Source: Gyromitra esculenta (Eukaryota; Ascomycota; Pezizomycetes; Pezizales; Discinaceae). From it: a DNA stretch of 64,000 nucleotides. Positions 56,094 to 64,000 of this stretch are shown in pieces (position 1 is the stretch's first letter; every line of letters begins with the position of its first letter). The DNA is taken from assembly GCA_038503075.1 (NCBI GenBank), contig JBCAML010000005.1, forward strand, positions 1,612,001 to 1,676,000. Direction: 5' to 3'. The notes below the pieces were generated by a model. The model was not told where the DNA came from and made no database searches. It saw only the letters and a program-made list of their open reading frames with translations. Position numbers and translations under genes: made by a program.

Positions 56094-56249
56094 ATGGAAC
56101 TCATTGCTTGGATTCATCAATCCATCTTGCAAATTTTCCCCTGCCTGACGCCGCGAAGACCCCAGACCATCACTGAAGTCACCCCAGAGTGGCTCGACCA
56201 ACAATACCTACGCACCAATTCCCTTCCGTGCGATAGACCGAGATCATGA
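56094..56249 (+). CDS. W upstream ORF overlapping the gag start (ATGA)
   Basis: A 51-codon ORF in the W leader, starting MELIAWIHQS and ending with TGA at 56247-56249. The stop overlaps the gag ATG (56246-56248) as ATGA. No homologous domain is recognised. The 4-nt overlap is the layout used for termination-reinitiation, so it may tune Gag synthesis. Other elements here have short leaders without it. It may also be chance. Confidence 0.45.
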   Translation: MELIAWIHQSILQIFPCLTPRRPQTITEVTPEWLDQQYLRTNSLPCDRPRS

Positions 56250-57580
56250 GCTCACCCGCTCTCGCTGGCCCCTCAACTGAAGGAGCTGCGGTCGCCGCTC
56301 AAAGGTTTCCCACCAGAGAAGCTTTTGCTCAAGCCATGAGAGAAGACCCCGTTGAGCTATACAACCAGCTCCGGGAACTCAATCAGGCACTAGAGGATCA
56401 AATAGACGCCCTCCAGGAGATCGAGAAGGACGCTGAAGTCAAACTCAGCACAGCACAAATACAGGTGGAGAATGCTCTCCGCCACGCCGCCACGCAGGAT
56501 CAACGAGTCAATGAAGCCTCGACCCTCATCGCCAGACTACGCCAGGAGCGAAACGAAGCCCGCAACGCCACCCGAACACCGCCAGCCCCACCTAATCTAG
56601 CTCCTTCGCCGCCACCAGCCCCATTGACCATCACCCATCGCTCTGAGCGCATGCCGGATCCAGAGAAATTCGACGGTTCCAGAGCCAAACTCCCCGGCTT
56701 TATTCTCCAACTCCGTTCCAAGCTCACAGTCAACCGCGACCGCTTTGCTGACGAGACTACCATGATCCTATATACGATCAACCGTCTTGAAGGAGCTGCA
56801 TTGGAACAGGTTCGCCATACTGTCCTTCCCTCAGGCCTCACCAGCTGGACTAGTGCCGAACAACTTATAGCCGCCCTGGAGACCGCCTTCGGAGACCCAG
56901 ACCCAACCGGCACTGCTCGACGAGAACTCCATCAACTCCGTCAAGGAAAACGCGACTTTTCAGCTTATTTAGCCGACTTTCAAAGGATCATGGGCCAGCT
57001 AAATTTCGATGAGAATTCCAAAATGGATGCCCTCGAACATGGGATGTCCGAGGAATTGAAAGAAGCCATGGTTTTCGCCCCGGCCGTCCCCACGAACCTC
57101 AACGACACAATCCTCACTCTTACCCGGATGGACAACCGCATCCGAGCTCGCAAGGCAGAAAAACGAGGGAATAACCGAGATACGATAGGACAATTCAGCG
57201 CCCCCGCTTTCACCCCTGCCTCCTCCTTCACTCCCGGAGGACTAGCCCCCATGGATCTATCCTTCGGCCGTACTAGCAATATCTCACGCCCCCCTCAGGA
57301 TCAAAGATATACAATGGTTAACGGAAGACGGAAGCTCTCGGAGGAAGAAAAACAGTGGCGCCGATCCACTGGGAAATGTATGTTCTGCGCCGCCCCCGAC
57401 CACTCCTACGCCAACTGCCCCTCTGCCCCGAAGAAACCCGCCATGAGGGGAGCCCTTACCAATCTCGCCAACGCCCCCAATCCTCCCGCTTCCTCCGCTC
57501 GTCAACTTCCCCCACCGCCATTACCCCCACAGTTTTTTGCAATCAATGCCCCAGACGCCTCCGAGGAGTCTTTAAACTAG
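56246..57580 (+). CDS. gag: W Gag, intact
   Basis: 444 aa. N-terminal heptad-rich region about 30-110, proline-rich linker, capsid-like region from MPDPEKFDGS, and knuckle CMFCAAPDHSYANC. The C-terminal tail (PDASEESLN) differs from A3 and Y and matches X. It ends TCT TTA AAC TAG. Confidence 0.93.
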   Translation: MSSPALAGPSTEGAAVAAQRFPTREAFAQAMREDPVELYNQLRELNQALEDQIDALQEIEKDAEVKLSTAQIQVENALRHAATQDQRVNEASTLIARLRQERNEARNATRTPPAPPNLAPSPPPAPLTITHRSERMPDPEKFDGSRAKLPGFILQLRSKLTVNRDRFADETTMILYTINRLEGAALEQVRHTVLPSGLTSWTSAEQLIAALETAFGDPDPTGTARRELHQLRQGKRDFSAYLADFQRIMGQLNFDENSKMDALEHGMSEELKEAMVFAPAVPTNLNDTILTLTRMDNRIRARKAEKRGNNRDTIGQFSAPAFTPASSFTPGGLAPMDLSFGRTSNISRPPQDQRYTMVNGRRKLSEEEKQWRRSTGKCMFCAAPDHSYANCPSAPKKPAMRGALTNLANAPNPPASSARQLPPPPLPPQFFAINAPDASEESLN

Positions 57581-57615
57581 TTCAACTGAAGTCGCCCAGT
57601 GACCCTGCTTCAGTT
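57571..57615 (+). promoter_or_regulatory. W gag-pol -1 frameshift signal
   Basis: TTTAAAC at 57571-57577, TAG, 6-nt spacer, hairpin AACTGAAGT/GCTTCAGTT with a 14-nt loop ending GTGACCCT. After slippage the frame reads FKLVQL and stays open into pol. Confidence 0.83.
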
Positions 57616-60600
57616 CCTTTTTCTTTACCTTTGTCTGCGTTTTCAATTTCGGGTTTTTCAGTGTTGGATGTGCGTGTTGAAGATCAGTTGGATGGGGAAC
57701 ATTTTGTTATTTCGTGTAGCATTTCCCATAATAATAAAATCATCAAAACCCACGCACTATTGGACACTGGAGCCTCTGGATTCGCTTTCATTGATAAAGA
57801 ATTCGCGAGTCACCATTCCTTACCTCTTTACCCCCTTAAAACACCAAGACAGCTTGAAGTTATAGATGGCCGCCCCGTTGCCTCAGGAGCCATCACCCAT
57901 ATCGTCAACCTTAACCTATCCATTCAACAACATCAGGAACAAGCCCCCTGCTTTGTTACCCAGCTTGGTCATTATCCCTTGGTCCTCGGAATTCCATGGA
58001 TGAACTACCATGACGTTCGCCTCCACTTCGCCGATAAACGCATTGAGTTTAATTCTAAGCTCTGCACCACGCACTGTTCCCCCGGTACAACTGTTGTATC
58101 TGCCCCCTCGATCCCTGCTCCAGCTAAGCTGAATGTCGCTTTTATCAATGCTGCTAGCTTCAGAACCCTCACTCGAAAAAGATCCCTACAAGCATATGCT
58201 ATGTCCCTCTACGAAATTAATAGAATTCTAGAGGAAAAGACTACTAAGGAAGAGTGGAGAGCAAGAATCCCTGCAGAGTACCATGACTTCTTAGATATGT
58301 TCGACAAAGCCAAAGCCCAAGGCCTATCCCCACGCCGACCATACGATCATAAAATACAACTCCAAGAGGGGAAAGAAGCCCCCTTCGGCCCTTTATATGG
58401 CATGTCCCAAGAAGAACTTATCGTCCTAAAGAAGTATATTGAAGATAACCTTGAAAAAGGCTTTATCCGAGCTAGCTCTTCGCCTGCAGGATCCCCCGTC
58501 CTCTTTGTAAAAAAGGCTGACGGCTCTCTTCGCCTATGTGTCGACTATCGAGGACTCAATGCTATTACAGTCAAGGACCGTTATACATCTCCCCTCATTC
58601 GAGAAACCCTTGATCGACTAGCGAAGGCACAGTGGTATACTAAACTGGACCTTCGCGATGGATATCATCAAATCCGAATCGCTGAAGGAGACGAATGGAA
58701 AACTGCTTTCCGCACTCGCTATGGGCTTTATGAGTATCAAGTCATGCCGTTTGGCCTAACAAACGCTCCTGGAACATTCCAACGCTTTGTGAACGACTGC
58801 CTCACAGAATACCTCGACGTTTTCTGCACAGCTTATCTAGATGACATCCTCATCTACAGTGATACCTTCGCCGAGCATCAAGTCCACGTTCGAAAGGTCC
58901 TACAAGCGCTAAAAGATAATGACATCCTATTGAAACCGGAAAAATGTGAATTCGAGGTACAGACAACAAAGTACCTTGGCCTCATCCTCACCCCCGAAGG
59001 CATTAAAATGGACGAAGAAAAACTGAAGGCCGTCCGGGAATGGGGAACACCTAAAAGTGTTAAAGATGTCCAAGCCTTCCTAGGATTTGCCAATTTTTAC
59101 CGTCGGTTTATCTTAGGATTCTCTAAACTTGCTTCACCCCTGACAGCTCTCACAAAAAAAGGGATTACCTTCGAATGGACAGTCGAAGCAGACATCGCCT
59201 TCGAAAATCTCAAGTATGCCTTCACCACCGCCCCAATCCTCATTCACTTTGATCCAGATAAGAAAATCATCGTCGAAACCGATGCCTCAGATTTTGTATC
59301 AGGAGGTATCTTGTCACAATACGATGACGCCGGAGTACTACACCCTGTAGCATTCTTCTCCAAGAAGCATTCACCTGCGGAATGCAACTATGAGATCTAT
59401 GATAAGGAACTACTAGCCATCATCCGAGTATTTGAGGAATGGCGCCCGGAACTTGAAGGATCTAAGCACCCTATTGACGTCATTAGCGATCACAAAAACC
59501 TTGAGTACTTTATGAGTACTAAACAACTTAATCGTCGACAAGCCAGATGGGCTGAATACCTATCCCGCTTCGATTTTGTGATCACTTACCGACCAGGCAA
59601 CCAAGGAGGAAAACCAGACGCATTGACTAGGAGATCGGGAGATCTCCCCAAGGAAGGGGATGAAAGACTGGTACATCAGAGCCAGGTGATGTTAAAGAAA
59701 GAAAATATCGATCCTAAGATAAGTTTGTTGTCAGCTTCTTTGTCAAATGAAGCTGCCGAATTGGATGCCCCCCTAGAGAAACTTTTCCGAGAAGGATTTA
59801 TCGCTGACAAGTTCCCTGAAGAGATACTCGAGGCACTAAGGAATAAAGATCAACAATCAAAAAAGATCACCTTAAGCGAATGTACAGAGGAAAACGGAAG
59901 GCTATGTTATCGAGGATGTATCTATGTCCCTAACCTAGATGCTCTCCGCTTGGAATTAATCCGAAGACACCACGATAACCCCGCAGCGGGCCACCCGGGA
60001 CGAGATAAGACCTTTGAACTCCTTGCTAGAAGTTTCTACTGGCCCAAAATGAGAGAATCGATTAAACAATATGTACGCAACTGCCATATCTGCCAGAAGG
60101 CGAAGCCAGTTACCCAGCAAACCCAAGGAGTTCTTCGCCCTCTACCTATCCCAAACCGTCCCTGGCAAGAAATCTCGATGGACTTTGTGACAGGCCTCCC
60201 AGAGTCAAATGGCTATGATGCTATTATGGTAGTAGTGGACCGCTTGTCGAAAATGCGACACCTTATTCCGTGCAATACAACTGTCAATTCCCGAGATGTC
60301 GCAGATCTCTACCTCCAGTATGTTTGGAAACTTCATGGCTTACCGACACATATTACCTCCGATCGGGGAACACAGTTCACCGCTCATTTTTGGAAAGAAC
60401 TCTGCCAGCGCCTAGGAATTCAAGCTAGAATGTCAAGAGCCTTTCACCCAGAAACCGATGGACAAACGGAACGCTTGAATGCGGTTATGGAGCAATACTT
60501 GCGATCCTATGTATCCTATCAACAAGGAGACTGGAGCAAATGGTTACCGATGGCAGAATTCTCGGCAAATAATCAGGAATCGACTAGTACTAAGGCCTCC

Positions 60601-61272
60601 CCCTTTTTTGCAAACTATGGTTACCATCCCCGCTTTGATACTTCCATTATTCCTTCAACAACCACTGCCCAAAGCCTAGATTCCTCAACCTTTGCAACTA
60701 CGGTGCAAGATTTGTACGACTACCTCCGAACGCAAATTCGAACAGCTCAGGATATTCAGGAAAACTCTACTAATAAGCACCGAACCCCGGCCCCTGCTTA
60801 CCAAGTCAACAACCAGGTATTCGTATCCATGAAGAATATCCGAACCGTTCGTAATGCTCGAAAACTCGACTGGAAATGGATGGGACCCTATCCAGTAAAA
60901 AAGATAGTATCGCCCTTTGCATACGAGATTGACCTTCCATCATCAGTCAAGTATCACCCCGTCTTTCACGTTTCACTTCTTAAACCTGCTGCCGACGATC
61001 CTCTCCCGGGACAAATAATACCCCCTCCATCTCCGATTGTGGTAAATGAACAAGAGGAATATTTTATTGAGAAAATCCTCGAACAACGAATATATCGCGG
61101 ACAACAACAATACCTTGTCGAATGGACGGGTTATGCTCACCCTACCTGGGAACCTGCCGAAGATCTTCAGGATACTGCTGCACTTGATACCTTTTTAAGT
61201 ACAGCGACTACTACCAGTCCTAAGGTTCGCAGGAGCTCACGCTTGAGAGGAGGAGCTACTTTCATGGATTAA
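57571..61272 (+). CDS. pol: W Pol, intact
   Basis: About 1233 codons, -1 frame. Protease LLDTGASG (Asp codon at 57763), RT YLDD (58834-58845), RNase H ETDASDF, integrase zinc domain and [29 protein letters not shown] (WMGPYPVKK), chromodomain LVEWTGYAHPTWEP. One oddity is ARMSRAFHPET where every other type A copy has [11 protein letters not shown], next to the integrase catalytic Glu. The stop lies 13 nt inside the 3' LTR. Confidence 0.93.
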   Translation, partial: FKLVQLKSPSDPASVPFSLPLSAFSISGFSVLDVRVEDQLDGEHFVISCSISHNNKIIKTHALLDTGASGFAFIDKEFASHHSLPLYPLKTPRQLEVIDGRPVASGAITHIVNLNLSIQQHQEQAPCFVTQLGHYPLVLGIPWMNYHDVRLHFADKRIEFNSKLCTTHCSPGTTVVSAPSIPAPAKLNVAFINAASFRTLTRKRSLQAYAMSLYEINRILEEKTTKEEWRARIPAEYHDFLDMFDKAKAQGLSPRRPYDHKIQLQEGKEAPFGPLYGMSQEELIVLKKYIEDNLEKGFIRASSSPAGSPVLFVKKADGSLRLCVDYRGLNAITVKDRYTSPLIRETLDRLAKAQWYTKLDLRDGYHQIRIAEGDEWKTAFRTRYGLYEYQVMPFGLTNAPGTFQRFVNDCLTEYLDVFCTAYLDDILIYSDTFAEHQVHVRKVLQALKDNDILLKPEKCEFEVQTTKYLGLILTPEGIKMDEEKLKAVREWGTPKSVKDVQAFLGFANFYRRFILGFSKLASPLTALTKKGITFEWTVEADIAFENLKYAFTTAPILIHFDPDKKIIVETDASDFVSGGILSQYDDAGVLHPVAFFSKKHSPAECNYEIYDKELLAIIRVFEEWRPELEGSKHPIDVISDHKNLEYFMSTKQLNRRQARWAEYLSRFDFVITYRPGNQGGKPDALTRRSGDLPKEGDERLVHQSQVMLKKENIDPKISLLSASLSNEAAELDAPLEKLFREGFIADKFPEEILEALRNKDQQSKKITLSECTEENGRLCYRGCIYVPNLDALRLELIRRHHDNPAAGHPGRDKTFELLARSFYWPKMRESIKQYVRNCHICQKAKPVTQQTQGVLRPLPIPNRPWQEISMDFVTGLPESNGYDAIMVVVDRLSKMRHLIPCNTTVNSRDVADLYLQYVWKLHGLPTHITSDRGTQFTAHFWKELCQRLGIQARMSRAFHPETDGQTERLNAVMEQYLRSYVSYQQGDWSKWLPMAEFSANNQESTSTKASPFFANYGYHPRFDTSIIPSTTTAQSLDSSTFATTVQDLYDYLRTQIRTAQDIQENSTNKHRTPAPAYQVNNQVFVSMKNIRTVRNARKLDWKWMGPYPVKKIVSPFAYEIDLPSSVKYHPVFHVSLLKPAADDPLPGQIIPPPSPIVVNEQEEYFIEKILEQRIYRGQQQYLVEWTGYAHPTWEPAEDLQDTAALDTFLSTATTTSPKVRRSSRLRGGATFMD
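59630..59755 (+). promoter_or_regulatory. two conserved RNA hairpins inside pol (example in W)
   Basis: Hairpin 1 is GGAGATC-GGGA-GATCTCC (59630-59647). Hairpin 2 is CAGCTTC-TTTGTCAAAT-GAAGCTG (59732-59755). Both lie in the RNase H-integrase linker and are present in all nine elements. The second shows compensatory changes. Function unknown. Confidence 0.65.
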
Positions 61273-61675
61273 AAGAACGGAGAACAGGGTTAGGTTTTGG
61301 TATGACGGTTGCTACGGGTTTTGGATCTTTTGTTATAATGTTATTGTATTTCGGTTGTTATCGGGTATTGGATTTTGTTGGGAAAAGCGGGGTATTTAAA
61401 CGATGGATTTCGTTCGTTTGTTGTTCTTCTTTTCTTCTCTCTTTAAGCAACGTTCTCGTTACCTTCCGCTGTAAATCGTCGAATACTATCTCGATTCTAT
61501 CTCAGAATCCTCGCTGTCCCTACTTACCTCGCTGCACCTATCTCGCCTTGAGATCGAAGACTCCCGTAGAACTTGTAGACACGCTGCACTCTTCAAACGT
61601 GTTGTCACCTCGCTTAAGTAGCACTGCTCACCTTCAGGGATACTGAAGGGCTTAACTCGAGGCACAACCGTGAGA
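61260..61675 (+). repeat. W 3' LTR (type A)
   Basis: 416 bp, preceded by the purine run AGAGGAGGAG. Confidence 0.94.
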
Positions 61676-62634
61676 TAAAGTACTCAAGGTTTTTATGATC
61701 GCTGATCACATCGATGGGGTGTTTTGATCCTTCTAATTCGGGGCACCATTCTTCGAAAACTCGAATAATCACCAGCAGTTCCTTATCGTAGATTTCGTAA
61801 TTGCATTCAGCGGGGGAGTGTTTCTTTGAGAAGAATGCTACTGGATACAATATGCCGTTATTATCGTATTGAGATAGGACGCCTCAGGATACAAAATCGG
61901 AGGCATCTGTTTCTACGATGATCTTTTTATCGGGGTCAAAATGAATGAGGATAGGGGCAGTAGTAAAGGCATGTTTGAGATTTTCGAAAGCAATATCTGC
62001 CTCAACAGTTCATTCGAAAATAATTCCCTTTTTTGTGAGTGCCATGAGGGGTGAGGCGAGCTTGGAGAATCCTAGGATAAATCGACGGTAAAAGTTGGCG
62101 AAACCTAGGAAGGCTTGGACGTCTTTAACGCTTCTTGGTGTTCCCCATTCTCGGACAGCTTTGAGCTTTTCCTGGTCCATTTTGATGACATCGGGGGTGA
62201 GGATAAGACCCAAATACTTTGTAGTTTGTACCTCGAATTCGCATTTTTCCGGCTTCAACAGGATGTCATTGTCCTTGAGTATTTGGAGAACCTTTCGGAC
62301 GTGGATCTGATGTTCGGCAAAGGTATCGCTGTAAATAAGGATATCATCCAGGTAGGCAGTACAGAAGATGTCCAGATATTCAGTGAGGCAGTTGTTCACG
62401 AAGCGTTGGAACGTTTCGGGGGCGTTGATTAGGCCGAACGGCATGACCAGATACTCATATAAACCGTATCGGGTGTGGAAGGCTGTCTTCCATTCATCTC
62501 CCTCGGCAATGCGTACTTGGTGGTAACCGTCATGGAGGTCCAGCTTCGTATACCATTGCGCTTTCGCTAACCGATCGAGTGTTTCTCGGATGAGAGGAGA
62601 GGTATAACGGTCTTTGACTGTAATAGCGTTTAGG
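61676..62634 (-). pseudogene. pol: Z pol, RT and start of RNase H
   Basis: Minus-strand RT with YLDD (62340 region) and MPFGL, then the RNase H start. Nonsense codons replace TGG near 62008 and GGA near 61886. The upstream end stops abruptly at GLNAITVKDR, where foreign DNA begins. Confidence 0.88.
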
Positions 62635-63583
62635 TGTAAGACCGGTACTTCTTACCGCACAGGAAATCTCCAAGAAGCTTTAGATAACAATCTAGACGCT
62701 ATAACCTGCCCGGTTGCTATCCGCAACACAATACACAGGCGCAAGTCCTAACTGCTTCTTATGAACCGCTAATAGATAACCGTAGGGTTCAAAGTAGGGA
62801 TCAAGCAAAGTTCCGTGAAGAACTTCCAATAGTAAGGTTTTAATAGCTAACGCTGAAGGGCCAAGGCCTTGCTAAGCGAGATAAAAGTAATTCACAAGTA
62901 AAGGAGTAAATTGCACGGAAGTAATTTTGCTAGAAACAATATAATATTGATAAGGCTCGTTCTTCGTCGCTAATGATCCGACTCAGAGTTTACATCCACT
63001 GCGAGAGTATTTATAATGCCTCCTCTCTACTATGTTTGGGTATAGTGTGGTGTAGAGGCGCTAACTACTATGACAACATGAAACCACTTCGCCTTATCTC
63101 CATACCCGATACCCCATTGAGTTCCCTGGCCCCGATCTGCGATTCTCTGAGCAGTATGCATGTCGGTAACACGGGAGTTACATATTCGTCTTCATTGCGT
63201 TCTTCTCTTCGAGACGATCATTTCGCCTATCCGAATTGTCGCGTAGCATTGCGTTCCCTTATCTTTGTCAGTCTGTAACTCCGCCAGTTTTGGTCCGATT
63301 CGCAATCCGTTTGAACCACAGCGAAGCCAGACACTTCCCCTACATACCCTCCGGGTCCCATTCCGCCGGACGGTTTTGCTTGACGGCCTAGGGGTTACTT
63401 TTGCCCTCCGGGACAGGTCTTTTCTGGTGCTGTCCCCCCTTCTCCAAATACTATACCTACTGAAAGGATTGGAGGCAGGGTAACAGGCTCCAGTCCCGAT
63501 CCGGAAGGTGCTAAAGTAGGGTAACTCCAAAGATAGGGTAACTCCAGGGCCAGGAACTCCTTCAAAAGGTACAGGTATAACAT
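62635..63583. other. about 950 bp of unassigned DNA replacing part of Z RT
   Basis: It sits between the Z codons for GLNAITVKDR and EELIVL. About 40 Z codons that should lie between them are missing. The segment starts TGTAAGACC, and AGTTACA occurs near 63181, so a TG..CA-type LTR of about 545 bp is possible. A TATTTATAA motif lies near 63009, and TAGGGTAACTCCA is repeated near 63515. No protein domain was recognised. Confidence 0.45.
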
Positions 63584-64000
63584 TTTCTAAGACAATGAGT
63601 TCTTCACAGGACATTCCGTACAGTGGTCCAAATGGCTCGTCTTTTCCTTCTTGGAGTTGAATTCAATGGTTGTAAGATCGGCAAGATGGTAGGCCTTGGG
63701 CTTTACTTTTGTCAAACATGTCCAGAAAATCGTGGTATTCAATAGGAATACATGATTTCCATTTCTCCTTGGTGGTTTTGTCTTCTAAGATTTTATTAAT
63801 CTCTTAGAGCGACATAGCATATGCTTGGGAGGTTCGTTTTCTGGTGAGAGTTCTAAAACTAGCGGTACCAATAAATGACATGTTTAACCTAGGGGGAGCA
63901 GGGATCAAAGGTGTGGACACCACAGGGGAGTGAGGGGCGCAGTGGGTGGTGCAGAGTTTAGAGTTAAACTCAATGCGTTTATCGGCGAAATGGAGTTGTA
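63584..64000 (-). pseudogene. pol: Z pol, protease-RT linker, continues past the window
   Basis: The minus-strand sequence corresponds to QLHFADKRIEFNSKLCTTH through MSLYEINK to MSxEELIVL of other copies, with stops (TAC to TAA near 63806) and small changes. The protease and gag must lie to the right of the window. Confidence 0.85.

Larger units (their letters stand above)
55634..61675 (+). mobile_element. element W: complete chromovirus with an upstream ORF
   Basis: The element is 6042 bp, TSD TAAAG (55629-55633, 61676-61680), inside Z RNase H. Both LTRs are 416 bp with roughly ten differences by eye, so it is older than A3 or B2 but still has intact gag and pol. The leader is longer than in other copies and encodes a small uORF. 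Confidence 0.95.
53055..64000 (-). mobile_element. element Z: decayed chromovirus, minus strand, runs off the window
   Basis: The 3' LTR (53055-53464) is preceded by CCTAA. Pol runs to the right edge, interrupted by a solo LTR, by element W and by unassigned DNA at 62635-63583. The 5' end with gag lies outside the window, so the right TSD cannot be checked. Confidence 0.88.

Noticed and set aside
61302..61646. Recurring small proteins such as those ending SLSNVFYC or with SKTPVELVDT
   Set aside because: These frames lie wholly in LTRs and recur because the LTR does. They cross the promoter, presumed transcript start and hairpins.

Overview
The window is filamentous ascomycete (Pezizomycotina-type) genomic DNA. 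It has one recognisable host gene, a secreted cutinase with a 70-nt GT-AG intron at 2340-3150. From about 3.6 kb to the right edge the sequence is almost entirely nested retrotransposons. A genome so rich in Ty3/Gypsy elements would suit a truffle- or morel-like lineage, but the sequence alone does not identify the species.

Layout. 1-2339: gene-poor DNA starting with a 15-bp minisatellite. 2340-3150: cutinase. 3367-3522: a 156-bp mariner-type MITE with TA target duplications. 3588-31148: one 5'-truncated LINE of about 4.1 kb, with a 17-bp target site duplication (TSD) and a poly(A) tail. It is spread over 27.6 kb by three inserted Ty3/Gypsy chromoviruses: A1 (3835-9687, +), B1 (10577-16359, -) and A2 (18227-30061, +). 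A2 itself holds A3 (23433-29368, -). 31525-52454: an old, decayed element X, which landed 4 nt inside an earlier LTR. X has since taken a full element B2 (33024-38848), eight solo LTRs and, in its own 3' LTR, element Y (46248-52108). 53055 to the right edge: a decayed minus-strand element Z carrying one solo LTR, the full element W (55634-61675) and about 950 bp of unassigned DNA. A1, B1, A2, A3, X, B2, Y, Z and W are labels used only in this report.

All LTR elements belong to one chromovirus group: gag with a CCHC knuckle, then pol with protease, RT, RNase H, integrase, a GPY/F module and a chromodomain. There are two LTR types (A and B, about 407-451 bp). Sixteen insertions have exact 5-bp TSDs, which fix the LTR termini as TTTCA...TGAGA instead of TG...CA. 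A3, B2 and W have complete gag and pol. A2 would too without A3.

The most interesting layer is RNA-level signalling shared by these elements. (1) gag ends in the -1 frameshift heptamer TTTAAAC immediately before its stop, with a 6-nt spacer and a 9-bp/14-nt-loop hairpin whose pairs covary between copies. (2) The sequence just inside the 5' LTR is complementary to AAGCAACGT near the presumed transcript start, which points to Tf1-like self-priming. (3) The R-U5 leader carries three or more hairpins with compensatory changes, one with an invariant GGGATAC motif. (4) Two further hairpins lie inside pol between RNase H and integrase.
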